Below the pieces are notes generated by a model. The model saw nothing but the letters and a program-made list of their open reading frames with translations, was not told where the DNA came from and made no database searches. A stretch of 64,000 nucleotides of DNA. Source: Bradysia coprophila. Its lineage: Eukaryota > Arthropoda > Insecta > Diptera > Sciaridae. The stretch is from positions 10,850,390 to 10,914,389 of the forward strand of contig NW_023503409.1 of the NCBI RefSeq assembly GCF_014529535.1, given 5' to 3'. The translations under genes and the position numbers were made by a program. Positions 1 to 12,436 of the stretch are shown piece after piece. How positions within the stretch are numbered: position 1 is the first letter of the stretch; each line of letters opens with the position of its first letter.

Positions 1-1653
1 CTATACCCAGCAGTGGATGAGCTAGACATGACCAGAAAGCTTCCCGATGGTGAGAAAATCAGTCAAAGTTGTCCACATTCCCAAAGTAAAAATGTTAAAT
101 TTCTTGTTAGTGCATAAATTGTTCGGTAGACCAGAGACAACCAGTATATAGCAATTAATTTAATTTTTAGTCGAACTTTCCATACATTTCCATTAAAAAA
201 TCTCAGGAATGTGGGCACCCATAAGAAAGTTTTTTACGATTTGTTGAAAAAATTGAAAAACCCCCTCCCAATTTTTTGATATGTTAAATGGGATGTGCTA
301 GCCTTCATTTTAAGCCAATAAAATGAAAAATCGGTTGGGGTGCTCATTGACAAAACCATAAAATTGGACTTTGATGCCTCATTCTGACTCACAGCTACAA
401 CCTTTCGACCCGACGATACTTTTATTAGAATCGTCTGTCAATTCTCTACAAACTACCATTAGATCAAAACCGGCCGGGTCGTTTCATTTCGGGGAAAAAT
501 TTTCTGAAAAAGTCATGATTTTGAAATTTTGAAATTTTCTTAGAGTCGTCCCGAGCCGGGGAGGTCGTTTTAAAAAAATTCTTCTTCTACGAAATGATCA
601 CCTTGAAATTACCTATCGATAGCACCATAAACGTCCGGAAACAAAAATGGTGTGTCCGATTCAAAAAAATTTTCACCACCAAGTGACTCGTGTCCCCTTA
701 AACATGGAAAAAGTGGCAAAACTATTGACGTGACACGCTTTTGCCGTTTCTAAAAGACTAAACAGAGCAACATTTTCATTGAAATTAAATGTAAAAAAAA
801 TCTTTTCTCGCTAATGTAATCAATTGGTTCCTAAGGAACATATTGATAAAGATATGGTTGGATTGCGGTGTCAGTCTTACTAGATTGGTTGAGCAATTTT
901 GCGTTGATGGGAACGACAATTAAGTTACGTTTTCCATTGTAATCCGATATTCACCACAGGCTAATCAATGGCTAATTGTCGATTCCATCGAATGCAAAGT
1001 TGCTTGTGTGTTTTCGGCCTAAGACATCGTTTCGGGACAAGTAATGTCTGATACATACAGCAGTATCGGCACTGAAGTCGAATTTTATGATTGCTTTTGC
1101 ACTGTTTTGGCACCAATCGTTGCTTCTGCTTCACAGGCGATTTTCTTTTCGAGTTTATTTTTTACAATAAAATGTTGGAGGAGTCAAACTACAAAAACCA
1201 CAGAAGGTAATTGCAGATCCACAAAGACTTGGGTTCCGTATTTTTTGTGATGTGATGTGATGAATGTTTTGTTCAATGTCAACGTACTTTCAGTGGAAAC
1301 AATGCTCATTATCACATCTGCATATCGTACTTGTTTCAGTAAGCTATAATGTAATGAGAACAGTGTATCACACTGAAAAGAGAGACTGGGCAAATTCACA
1401 CATTCATTCTTTAGCATTTTTCCATCTTGGTTGGATAAGAAAATTAAGGGTCCTGCGAAGGAGAACCATGGCGTGGATGTGTTAGCAGTACTGGCAGATT
1501 CATAAATATGAACTATCACGCCAGCGTGTCACTAATTACTAAAAGAAGTTGGTTCAGAGTCTCCCAATGCAACCGAAGAACCATTAAGTTCACTTGGTCG
1601 TCACACACAAGAAAGTACACACAGAAATAACAAAATTGTGAAAATGATTTACC
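1..1653. other. intergenic, no gene recognised
   Basis: This AT-rich stretch holds only short overlapping frames on both strands. None has recognisable protein motifs, splice signals in phase with a neighbour, or length beyond chance. It lies downstream of the minus-strand spenito-like gene, so its right end probably includes that gene's 3' untranslated region. I see no clear repeat structure apart from A/T runs. Confidence 0.5.
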
Positions 1654-4081
1654 TCATAGCGAAGGAACACTTGCACCACGAACAACAACAACAACCAAGT
1701 AGTCTTCTTTCAGTGTCTCGTCCGTTAGATTATGACACGTCCGTCTCAATAAATCGGATGAAAATTGACACGGCGGGAATGCATATAAGACGCCTGAAGT
1801 TTGAGCTGTTTTCTGCAATAGTGGTAGGACACCAGCTGCCTCCTTTTGCTTTAAATACGATACCAAATTACGTAATGGCCTAGTTTGAACGCTATTGTCA
1901 TGCACGACTATCGGCGCCACATTCGGAAGTGCCACAAAGATGGCATGCGATTTGGATGTGCGTATACGTTTCTGCACGTCGTTCAGTTTCGACTGGTCCA
2001 TGCGCAATCTCTGAGTTATTCGCAGATTATGCAAACCATTTTCGTCTTTCATTAAAATTGAGGCTATGTCGTCGTCGCCATCGGTCAAATGTAATTTAGC
2101 CGGAAACAGTGAGTTCTTCAGTATCAACGCACCGGTCCAGAATATAGCTGATTTACGTGCTACATCGGCTAATGTCACAGCTGATCCGAGCAATTCTGCT
2201 GGAGATATATTGGCATCTGGTTCCGAGTCTGGCGTATGTGGACCCTAAAAATGACAATCGAAATTAGGGGAAAGATGGGTTGTGGAGCGTCATGGCGATT
2301 TTTGTTGCCAGACAATTTCACCGAGAAAAGGTTACAAATGGATGACTTGCACTTACCGGACTTCGTACTCTCGACTGCGATCGCTTTGTCCTAATATTAT
2401 TGACTGGTGTGCTTCTAATGTTATTATGTACAGGAGGAGTCCTAATGTTGTTGTTAGTGGTCGCAGTAGTTCTGCTATTATTCGCTGGTTCGTACTCTAG
2501 TGCCAGAAGCGGTCGTCGTCGTTCTTCTTCGATAATCACTCTTTGAGGTTCGTACTGCTGATAGCCACCTCTAAACACTCCTCGGCCACGACCACGTCCA
2601 CGATAAGCACCTCTCGAAGCATAGCTATCATATTGCGTTGCTTCACGGTACACACAATTCGGTTCGGGTGGTGCTGGAGATTTTGGCTTCGGCGTTTGAC
2701 CATTTGGCACACCAGAAAAATCTATTCTCAAGCGACGGTCTGGACCACCCAATGCATAGCCACGCATTTCCTTGACAGCTGCTTGGGCTGCTTCGATCGA
2801 TTCATACCAAATGTACGCACAGCTGTCGCCCTTTTTATACTCAATTTTCTTAATTGCACCGAACCGGTCGAATTCCCTTTCCAATTGAGTTAACGATGTC
2901 CACGCTCCCAGTCCGCCCACCCAGATTCGCGTCGTTGGATTTGCCTTTCCGTAACCGATTTTGCATTGAAACTTTCCAATGTATTGGCCGGACAGTTCGA
3001 TTTTAGCCCGATGCGCCATGTCCAAATTTTCGAATCGAACAAACGCGAAGGCATTTCCAGCGCCGGGATTCGGTCGCTTAATATCAATATCGTCCAGTTG
3101 TCCGTACTTGCCAAAAATGCGTCGTAACTCTTCCTCGGAAATGTTCACTTCCAAATTACCGGCGAACAGAGTTCTTGTCGCTTGTGGATCGTCTTCCGGC
3201 TGGACGTGATGCAGATAATTTGGAAATTTATCTTTCTTACTTTCGTGCGGCGGGGCTGCATGTCTGATTGTGTGTCGTGGTACGTAGTGATGATGCGACG
3301 GATGCATGTGCGGAGGATGGTGCATCATTGGACCTCTCGGCGGCATGTAGTCATGATGATTCATTGGCGGACGATATTCACGATGAATTGGTGGATGGGG
3401 AGCGTATCTGCTGTAGGGATCGACTGTTGGCGCTCGACGTCTTTCCGTTACAGGTGGTGGTGGTGGTTGATAGTACGATGCTACGCTTCTTTCGTATTCC
3501 GGCGAAATGGACCTCGGTTTGTATTTTTGATCGGGACGTTCATACACAACAGTTATCATAGCAGACTTATCATAAAGAACAACACGTGGCTTCTGTCTTT
3601 TAGCTTCACGAGCCACTTCCGACGAACGAAAACACACATAAGCAACACGTTCGTCATGGTCACGCCCGATTCGAATACTAAAATCACCGAACCGCTTAAA
3701 CTCCCGGTACAGTGTGTCTTTCACATACTCATCCGATGCTTTGGGATGCAAAGCACTGATGCAAAGCACTTTAAACGTATGTCCCCGTTCTGGCGGCGGT
3801 TGTTCAATCGGCTCACGTGGAATAACGGCTAATGCGAATTCATCGTTTCGGTGTGTACTATGCGTCGGTGTAACATACCGCGGATGCACACTTTGAGATC
3901 GTAAACGTCGTCGATCCGGTGACGGTCGACTGTCGGGCACATGATGATCGTACCGATCCATACTTGTTCGGATTCGTTTCACTCGTGGCGAATCGCCCCT
4001 GTCTGCGGGCGCTCGCGATGCACTCCGTTTCATATTGTGTATTTTCACAGTTATACGAGCACGGTCACGTATACTACTCAT
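1654..4081 (-). CDS. nito: spenito / RBM15-type RNA-binding protein (3 RRMs + SPOC)
   Basis: This is a two-exon gene: exon 1 4081-2357, a 112-bp phase-0 intron (GTAAGT donor, TTTTAG acceptor), and exon 2 2244-1654, giving about 771 residues. RRM1 is near residues 102-181, RRM2 near 303-377 (TLFAGNLEVNISEEELRRIF) and RRM3 near 384-456 (RIWVGGLGAW, SCAYIWYES). The C-terminal exon is a SPOC domain ending with a GVLYAFPPC segment and KEDYLVVVVVRG. Linkers are rich in R/S, P and H, followed by an RGRGRGRG box. The open frame runs 11 codons further upstream but without ATG, so I start at MSSIRDRAR; a second ATG lies 16 codons later. Spen-family proteins of this short type act in the m6A writer complex, in alternative splicing and in Wingless signalling in the nucleus; those roles come from the family. 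Confidence 0.93.
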
Positions 4082-4589
4082 TATTTGGTGGTGATGGAAA
4101 ATTGAACTTTTCAACGATGACTTTTGAGTATAATTGAGATTTTAGTTATTTTGTCGTCCAGTGGTTAGGTCGTTGATGTATACGGTAGAACGGTGATTAT
4201 TTCCTGTTGATGGAAGAGAGAAAAAAAACACAAATGTCAATGGCAATAATCTTAACGTTGCACGGTCATAAGTTTTAAGTCAGAAAATTTTGAATCGGAA
4301 CGTTTTTCTGAAACTCATTGTGACAACTGGTCAACTTCTTTTCTTTACAAATCTGTTTAGCCGAGTGTCAAACTTTATAACTCCATTTTGACTCAATTAT
4401 CTTAATTATCGGTCCAGGTTTTTCGACAATTTCACGTGTAATTAAAAAAGTTGTCGGATCGAATGCACAAAAATGACCATAGACGAAAACAATTTCAGAT
4501 TTACTGTCACATTTTTGCGGTTATTCCATCTCGCATTTTTCTTTTTTGTTTTGTTCAATTTTAACAAATCACTGACGTTTCAATTGCAA

Positions 4590-4772
4590 TTAGTTTTGCT
4601 CTAAATCGGAACAAAATTTTTCGGAAATATTATCCGGGGCGAAACAGCCGTTCGGATTGAGTGAAACACAAAATTGAACAAATGTGGGGATTTTTTCGCT
4701 GTCTAATCGATGTGAAAAAACGACGCCAAAACTTTTCGGGGTCAATAATTTTTGTAAAATTTGATCAGCCAT
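4590..4772 (-). CDS. short hypothetical frame, doubtful
   Basis: A 60-codon frame begins with a true ATG (MADQILQKLL) about 0.5 kb upstream of the spenito start, on the same strand. It has no signal peptide, membrane segment or motif I recognise. It could be a small gene, an upstream exon, or chance. I list it only because it lies in otherwise unique sequence between the gene and the repeat block. Confidence 0.15.
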   Translation of the reverse strand: MADQILQKLLTPKSFGVVFSHRLDSEKIPTFVQFCVSLNPNGCFAPDNISEKFCSDLEQN

Positions 4773-5073
4773 TACGAATTAATATTAAATGTATTGTTTA
4801 TGGCACGTAAAAACTCTCACCATTTGACAGAAAACGACACTTTTAAAGACAATTTTCACTTTTTTTGGTTGTATTTTTCCTTATAGTTATTCTTCTGGAC
4901 AGCGCGCTGTCGAATACCGATAAAAGGTAGAAGGCGATGCGATTAAAAAACAAAATGGCTCGGACGGCTCAACCATCATTGACATGACAATGACATTCAA
5001 TTCGATGTTTAATGTCGCTGCCACATTCACTCAGATTACTTTGACAGAAAACTGTGAGGGGCAGTTCGTTCGC

Positions 5074-5291
5074 AGCAAAGTATATAAACACTGAAGGTAA
5101 TGCAAATGCGCAAAAACATGCGGATCCATAGTTTCGGGTGAATTTGTGGTGAGTTTAAGGTATATTGATACACATACGTTGTAAATATATGTATTAGCGT
5201 CATAGGAAATTCACCCGAAAGTTTGGATCCGTATTTCTTGCTATTCCCTGAGGGTTTGCGTTACCTCAGTATGTTTATATACCTTGCTGGC
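5074..5291. repeat. foldback MITE-like element (~215 bp)
   Basis: Both halves are inverted copies. The outer ends read AGCAAAGTATATAAACA and TGTTTATATACCTTGCT. Inner arms share GGATCC plus TTCGGGTGAATT and its complement. The element is non-coding and sits just inside the left arm of the larger inverted pair. Confidence 0.65.
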
Positions 5292-5330
5292 AATGCCGTC
5301 TGACTGCTGGACCTTTTTGGTTAAAATGAT

Positions 5331-5530
5331 GACTGAGTGGAAAAAGATCGACAACACACAAGATTCAACTTTTAGCGGGAGCAAAGCACGAAAAGTCTAC
5401 TGTTCATGTTAAATTTGTTAATCGACAAAAAAAAACATTCAGGACTTTGAGCTATCACTTCGATGTTTTATATTAATTTTGCGTTCATTGAATAAATTCA
5501 ATGAAATTTGTCTCCTTGATTATTATTAAG
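5331..5530. repeat. dispersed repeat, inverted partner at 8968-9150
   Basis: About 200 bp here (containing GCACGAAAAGT, TCGACAAAAAAA and GAAATTTGTCTCCTTGA) recurs as a diverged inverted copy 3.5 kb to the right. The pair encloses the p97-like fragment and the CGATAATATCGT array. No coding content was seen. Confidence 0.6.
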
Positions 5531-5639
5531 AGTTATTTGTGTTGGAGCTTTATTGATACTTTGCCATCTCAACGTATACATGATTTTAGCTCAGTTAAAT
5601 TAACTGGTTTTTTCCCCTGTTTTTACGCTCTTTCAACAC

Positions 5640-5817
5640 TGTATAGAGTGTTATGATGAAAGAGAAAGAAATACTTTGACCAAGGCAAGTTATAATAAAC
5701 TGGTCTTCGGTCCTCTTGCTCGCATAGTAAGATGTTGAAAGAGAAGCAAATACTTTGACAAGTACCCCAAGGCAAATTATAATCGGTCGTCTCGCTCCGA
5801 TCATAACACTCTATACA
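5640..5817. repeat. MITE, copy 1 (18-bp perfect TIRs)
   Basis: The ends are perfect 18-bp inverted repeats, TGTATAGAGTGTTATGAT and its complement. The interior carries two diverged copies of a segment with ACTTTGAC, CAAGGCAA and CTGGTCTTCGGTCCTCTTGC. A related copy lies at 6367-6555 and part of one at 13140-13262. No transposase is encoded. Confidence 0.75.
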
Positions 5818-5879
5818 AGCGGCGAATAAATTATTTAGGAATAGATCATTGTCAAATAGCGGTCTATCTTCAAATTCTC

Positions 5880-5985
5880 CCAAATAAGTTGTCAAATTCA
5901 TCCAGCTAACCTCAAAAATGTTAAAACTTCAAATAAATTTTTCAGACATTGAGATTAGCTGGATGAAATTGATAACTAATTTGAC
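5880..5985. repeat. small foldback element (~105 bp)
   Basis: The arms TTCATCCAGCTAACCTCA and TGAGATTAGCTGGATGAA face each other across a short AT-rich loop. This is a hairpin-forming, non-coding element. Confidence 0.6.
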
Positions 5986-6366
5986 CAGTCAAACGATTGT
6001 TATGACGGGGAAATCATCTTATGTTCGAACTTGCGTGAAGTGTCAAATAAAGGAGAAATTCTTTTGTGTAAGCGTTTGACAGTTCCTGCAAGTTCTTTGT
6101 TTCAATCAAATTTCTTCTTCAAAACACTTACCCGTCATAATGGTCTGTACAAAAAAAAGAGAATTCAACGCCATCTCTCTCTCTCTTTTACACACAACCA
6201 ACCTAATGCTAAAAACAGGCGAAGCGTTGAGAATATGTTTCGATAAAATTTTTCATTGTTCTAATGTCACAAGTAAAAGGGACGATGGCAACACTACAAA
6301 AATGAATTGAAATGAATCAATCGACCAAATTGCGTTGCTTTCGCAAGTTTGACATTCCAAAACAAT

Positions 6367-6555
6367 AGACTGTTATGATCAGAGCGAGAAAACCGAAGAC
6401 TAGTTAATATAACTTGCCTTGGGGTATTTGTCAAAGTATTTGCTTCTTTTTCAACATGTTACGTTGAGAGCGAGAGGACCGAAGACCAGTTTATTATAAC
6501 TTGCCTTGGGGTACTTGTCAAAATATGTCTTTCTCTTTCATCATAACATTCTATT
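6367..6555. repeat. MITE, copy 2 of the 5640 family
   Basis: The ends AATAGACTGTTATGAT and ATCATAACATTCTATT are inverted. The interior matches the 5640 element, with two segments containing ACTTGCCTTGGGGTA and GACCGAAGACCAG. It is more diverged at the tips than copy 1. Confidence 0.65.
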
Positions 6556-6904
6556 GGAAAAGGCCCGAAAACAAAGAATTTTATGTCAAACTCACGTTGC
6601 TATGTGTATCCACAGTAATGTTGTTACACCTTCTAAGTTAGCGTATAATCGAATTCACCTCACCACAACGTGACTCATACGAATTCAATTTGTGTTCATT
6701 TGCATTCAGTGTTTAAATATAAACTTTGCTTAAATTGTCGACAACTTTTAGTTGGAGTAATAATTCAGAGCTGCGAACGAACTGCACCTCACAGTTTTCT
6801 GTCAAAGTAATCTGAGTGAATGTGGCAGCGACATTAAACATCGAATTGAATGTCATTGTCATTGCTCAACCATCATTGATGAGCCGTCCGAAACATTTTG
6901 TTTT

Positions 6905-7815
<911 letters not shown>

Positions 7816-7974
7816 TCGACTCGTGCGACTGTAACATGTAACACTGCAGTTTTTAAACACTGATGTGTATGGACCAATGTATATAGTGAACACAACCGAT
7901 TTTACGATTATTTACTTTCTATCAATAAATACTTTGTAAACTCTTCCTTTCACTTAATGTATCGAAACTGAAGG

Positions 7975-8130
7975 TTCTGCTAATTTTGAGGTAATCTTGA
8001 GATCTCAATTTCAACTCAACTTGAGATTGGGGTAATCTTGAGTTGAGATTAAGATCTCAGGAAAATCTTGAGTTGAGTTGAGATCTCAACTCAACTTGAT
8101 CTCAAGATTGTCTTGAGTTGAGCTAAGATA
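7975..8130. repeat. self-complementary CTTGAGTTGAGATCTCAA tract
   Basis: The tract is built from overlapping copies of TTGAGTTGAGAT and ATCTCAACTCAA, so it is both repetitive and able to fold on itself. It is low-complexity and non-coding. Confidence 0.6.
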
Positions 8131-8259
8131 TTCCACATTGAGGAAAGACGTTGACTTGATAAATAGCTGCAATAAAAAATATGATTTTTAATGGAGTAAG
8201 TTACCGACTTGCAGCAACTCTGAGTAAAATTGAGTCCTGGACAATATTACAACCCAAAA

Positions 8260-8800
8260 CTAAACGATAATATCGTCCTGGGCGATATTATCGTTTTTTT
8301 AAACGATAGTATCGTCCTGGACGATATTATCATTTAAGAAAACGATAATATCGCCCAGGACGATATTATCGTTTTGGACGATATTATCGTACAGAAAACG
8401 AAAATATCCATTAGATTTTCTAGAACGGTAATATCGTCCAGAAAACTATACTATCGTTTTTTGAACGATAATATCGTCCAGAAAACGATACTATCGTCCA
8501 GACAATATTTCAGAATTTTTCAATTTAGACTATATTATCGTCCTGAATGAAATTTTTTTGGGCGGTAATATCGTTTTTTTGGACGATAGTATCGTTTTTT
8601 AGACGATACTATCGTCTAAAAAACGATATTATCGTCCAAAAAATTTTCATTCAGAACGATAATATAGTTTAAATTGAAAAATTCTGAAATATTGTCTGGA
8701 CGATAGTATCGTTTTCTGGACGATATTATCGTTCAAAAAACGATAATATCGTTTTTAAACGATAATATCGTTTTTTTAGACGATACTATCGTTTTTTTAG
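8260..8800. repeat. palindromic CGATAATATCGT array
   Basis: More than 15 copies of CGATAATATCGT, CGATACTATCGT and related 12-mers are separated by 4-15 nt spacers such as TTTTT, CCTGG and CCAGAAAA. From about 8460 to 8760 the array is itself one large inverted repeat centred near 8600, with arms of about 150 bp that include non-motif sequence (AATTTTTCAATTTAGACTAT and its complement). A related short stretch lies at 38277-38362. Confidence 0.8.
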
Positions 8801-8967
8801 ACCTGCTCACCAATCGCTGTAAAACAGATCTCTTATTCCACACTTTCATCAATAACCAAAAAATCTTTGTCTTTGCCCTTTGTCGTCATTTATCCATACA
8901 AAAATCAAAAGGCCCTTCGGGAATCGCTCGAACGCCCTTAGGACCAGTCCAGCACTGACTCTTAATA

Positions 8968-9150
8968 ATAGTCAAGGAGACAAATTTCACTAAATTCATT
9001 CAATCAACGCTAAAATTAATATGAAACGTCGAAGTAAAAGCAGCTCAAAGTTTTGAATAGTTTTTTTGTCGATTACCATGAACATATAACTTTTCGTGCT
9101 TTACTCCCACTGGAAAACGAATCTTGTCGATCTTGTTCCACTATAGGTTT
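8968..9150. repeat. inverted partner of the 5331-5530 repeat
   Basis: The sequence AAGGAGACAAATTTCACT, then CGACGT-like, TTTTTTGTCGATTA and CTTTTCGTGCTTTACTCCC, is the diverged reverse complement of 5331-5530. Confidence 0.6.
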
Positions 9151-9332
9151 CTTCCAAGGTCGTTCAAAATGTCAATCGTCATCCACAGAGAAGCCAACAC
9201 AACCTCACTTTGAAGTTTTAACGAACAAATTTGTTTAAGTTGCGGTTATGTTTGCTTGTGTGGATGACAGTCGGTTGTTTTCGGCCTGTCAAAATTCGTT
9301 TTTACCGTACGATGGAAGAAACCTATTAGTTT
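9141..9332. repeat. foldback MITE (~190 bp)
   Basis: The ends ACTATAGGTTTCTTCC and GGAAGAAACCTATTAGT are inverted, and the arms share GTCGTTCAAAATGTC-like and GTGGATGAC segments. A diverged half-copy is at 12843-12905. Confidence 0.65.
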
Positions 9333-9579
9333 CTGTATAAACTCAGTTATGAATACCATTGTACCTAAATGGGTTAGACGTCAGACATTGACAGTACAAA
9401 TTTGACTTGACCCACTTGACCCCATTATGTCAAAATTTCCACCGCATTCATGTTGCGTTCGCTTTTTTATTACATAAATTTAATCGATTTAATCGCACAC
9501 ATCGCACACGCACATACCGATGATAATCATCACAGTAAACACAAGCGCCAGAGATAAATATTTTTATTTACAAACAATA

Positions 9580-10910
9580 ATGAGCGTGAACGTTCGAGGA
9601 AAATGCAACTCTTGCTGTGTACCAGGATGTCATTCCAATACAACGCCTTCGTTTCGTAATCGAGGTATTGTATTTACGAACATCATCCATCGGCAGAGAA
9701 TTTACGGATTTGTAAACAAATATTACCGCATCTGATCCAGGAGGACGTATCACCACATTTAAACTGCCAAGAGATGAGGCACGGCGTAAAGAATGGATCC
9801 AAGCGATACCGAAGCGTAAATATCCACCAACAGTCAACCATAATGTGTGCATCCTTCACTTCAACGAGGAGGACTTCTCTCGCAACAATCGACGCATTGA
9901 TCTAAAGAAATCGGCAGTTCCATCCATATTTCCGTTTGTGGATGGTCAGACGATGGACGAAAGTAGCGATCTTTGCGATGAGGTACGGACGATTCGGTGA
10001 ATTTCTTTCGATAAGATAACACCGACGGCTGCGATTGTGTTCTAGTTTCGTCAAATTTTCAGGTTTGGACGGAATATGTCGCACATAAAAAGGATGCTGT
10101 GAGCAGGACATTGGACGGCAATGTTGAAAATGACATTTCCACTTCAGCATCAGACATAGCTCGCATTTTAATTGAACGACTTCGTATACCCGGCTCAATG
10201 AACTTCGGAATCGGCACTTCGGAGGTTTGTGACTTGTTCCCACCATTGTGTCTGCTCCCTTCCAACAATCGCTGGAATTAGAACATCTTCCAATATCTAC
10301 GTTTCAGATTTCTCTCCAACCGGACTCGGACATTGAATCCGATACCTGCGAACCGAAAACAACAGCTGAGCAAAAACCATCAAGAAAGAGAATTCGAAAA
10401 TCAATCAAATCTGACGATGAAGAAGGTGCTACCAGTGATGAATTCAACTTTGATGGTATCGACGCGACGTACTCTCCACTGGTTAGTGAAGACAATAGCC
10501 GTAAACCGGTTGAAGTTAGTTGTAGCGAATCAGTAGCCCCCGTTTCTGACAATGAAGACAAATTTGGTGCCATGGTGAGCTCAAAGTTACTACTCATGTC
10601 GCCGCTACAAAGACTGATGTCGGAAAAGATCATATCGGAAATACTGCTCAAGGGTCAACTGGGGATGTTAAAGAGTTCGTTCAGTCCAGTACTGGTTAAG
10701 GGTTACATGAAAAATGATGCTGACACTACAGGGAGCACTTTCGCAACGACTGACTGTCTATCACCGATGTGTGAACACAGCAACGACAAAGACAGTGTCG
10801 ACGATTGTGATCCGTTGATGCCCAAAGTGGAACAAGATAGAGTGCAAAACACAAAACCATTTGAGTTTGTAAAGAACGAATGTTGTTGGCCGGATGATGA
10901 CGAATTTTGA
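9580..10910 (+). CDS. THAP-type C2CH zinc-finger protein
   Basis: Four exons: 9580-9664, 9741-9982, 10063-10224 and 10308-10910, with introns of 76, 80 and 83 bp in phases 1, 0 and 0, giving about 363 residues. The THAP domain is split by intron 1: CVPGC supplies the first two zinc ligands, FKLPRDEARRKEWIQAIPKR the DNA-contact region, CILHF the last Cys and His, and AVPSIF the conserved box after it. The rest is acidic and Ser-rich, with a KPSRKRIRKS basic patch as a likely nuclear signal. THAP domains bind DNA; many such proteins descend from P-element transposases, but no transposase core is seen here. The target genes are unknown. Foldback elements sit just upstream. Confidence 0.85.
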
Positions 10911-11173
10911 GGAAAATAAAACGTTTCTGCCAAGTGATTCTGCGAATGGTTTTATGGTTGGTCCTTCCAAAGATGCTGCATTATTACGGCGAGACTGTAC
11001 TTCATCAACCATAATTGAAACCGAACCTTTTATTGTCGACAGAACTTAATTTATTCAGAGAAAACTAGCGGTTGATTGAGTCAAACGAAAATTTGATATT
11101 CTTGTTCGTAAATGCAGTGTTTTGAGTTGTCTTTTCACAGTCTTTCTTGCCACAGGTGATAAGTGTGTTCGAA
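10911..11173. other. shared 3' region between convergent genes
   Basis: About 260 bp separate the stop codons of the convergent THAP and GT92-like genes. AATAAAAC at 10913-10920 follows the THAP stop directly and may act as its polyadenylation signal. Nothing else is seen. Confidence 0.4.
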
Positions 11174-12436
11174 CTAACCCTCATGCGAACCCATAATTTT
11201 CACCTCCCTTGCAATGGTGTCATAGTACTCCAAAAACGGAGCCGTAACAGTTGTCCGCCAGTCCAATGTTGCAACCTTCCCATCACCATCACATGTCTCA
11301 TACCGATGCATGGACATTTTGGTGCCTTCTACGCGAACCGCTTCCGAATCATCGAATTTGTAGTCTGGTTTGTACAGTGAAAATGTCATCTCGTGCCCAT
11401 CGATTCTGGAGCGATTATTGTGAGCCAATTGTACCACCGCTTTGTCAACGCAAATCGTCCTCACCGGCAATTCGAATAGATTTCTATCGGCGGGATACTT
11501 TTTCAGTTGCTTCAGCGGTGACAGTGGCGATTTGATGTTGGCATCGGTGTACAGAAATTCATTGGGAGCCGAAATGATTGCGTATTTCGAAAACAATTTC
11601 GTGCGATGTAGACAGTCCATTTCGAGGATGCGGTGGACTTGTTTCCGGTGATGCGATTCGAACGGAAAATTGTACGGAAGAATGTTGATGTTGATGCCAT
11701 TTTTGAACAGTATTTGCCGCACTTTGGTGCTGAGCAGATCGTCGGTGTCGTAGATCAAAAAGTTTTCAATTCCTATGAACGAGTGGTGGTAGAAAAACTG
11801 CAGGAACCGGTTGTCCGACAACGGGAAATTCGTTTTCTTTCCGATTTGGGCCAGATTCAGGCACACGGTCAAAAATTGTTTGTCCGGTTTCACTTTGTTC
11901 GTGCGAATGTTGACTGCGTGCCGTGAATGCGAATTGGTGTCGATGAAAACAATCTTCTTCGGGTAGCCAAAGTCTCTGTTAATTTTGCAAATGAACGTGT
12001 AGATCACGAAACCTTCGCTCTTCGCATCGTTGTGTGCATCCGACACGTCTTCCCTGGTAAACATGAATTTGCCGCGTTGCGATTTTCCATTTTCAAATTC
12101 CATTTCACACTGAAACTGCACATTACCGATTCCAGCTACTAAACTAATCGATTCCAGTCCGCCAGCCTTCAACGTGTTATTGTTCCAGAACGTCGAGTAC
12201 ACATGGAAATCGGTGCCGATTCTCGTCCACGCCGGCATTGGATTGGCCAGATCGTAGTTTTGAATGAATATTTTCGTTGTGTTTTCCAGCTTAGAGATTG
12301 CATTGTCGCTGCGTCCGAAAAAATTGACCACCTCCAGGACGTACTTTAGCCGACTGTTTTCGCTTCTGTACATCAGCAGCACCACTATGCTAACTAACGA
12401 AATCACGATCAGACATAATTGTTGATATTTACGCAT
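11174..12436 (-). CDS. GT92-like type II membrane glycosyltransferase
   Basis: A single-exon, 420-residue protein. A short cytosolic N-terminus (MRKYQQ) precedes one membrane helix at residues 8-22 (LIVISLVSIVVLLMY), typical of Golgi type II enzymes. The lumenal part matches the GT92 (DUF23) family of invertebrate galactosyltransferases: a FLTVCLNLAQIG strand, FYHHSFIGIENFLIYDTDD near 215-233, MDCLHR near 273-278 and CVDKAVVQLAHN near 329-340. Family members add galactose to glycans. The usual acidic D-x-D-E stretch of the family appears here as ISAPNEF (about 288-294), so activity is uncertain. The start is the first ATG of the frame. Convergent with the THAP gene. Confidence 0.8.
   Translation of the reverse strand: MRKYQQLCLIVISLVSIVVLLMYRSENSRLKYVLEVVNFFGRSDNAISKLENTTKIFIQNYDLANPMPAWTRIGTDFHVYSTFWNNNTLKAGGLESISLVAGIGNVQFQCEMEFENGKSQRGKFMFTREDVSDAHNDAKSEGFVIYTFICKINRDFGYPKKIVFIDTNSHSRHAVNIRTNKVKPDKQFLTVCLNLAQIGKKTNFPLSDNRFLQFFYHHSFIGIENFLIYDTDDLLSTKVRQILFKNGININILPYNFPFESHHRKQVHRILEMDCLHRTKLFSKYAIISAPNEFLYTDANIKSPLSPLKQLKKYPADRNLFELPVRTICVDKAVVQLAHNNRSRIDGHEMTFSLYKPDYKFDDSEAVRVEGTKMSMHRYETCDGDGKVATLDWRTTVTAPFLEYYDTIAREVKIMGSHEG

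Noticed and set aside
2543-3832. Several long plus-strand frames opposite the spenito-like gene
   Set aside because: They are antisense shadows of a conserved RRM protein with strong coding bias and have no recognisable content.
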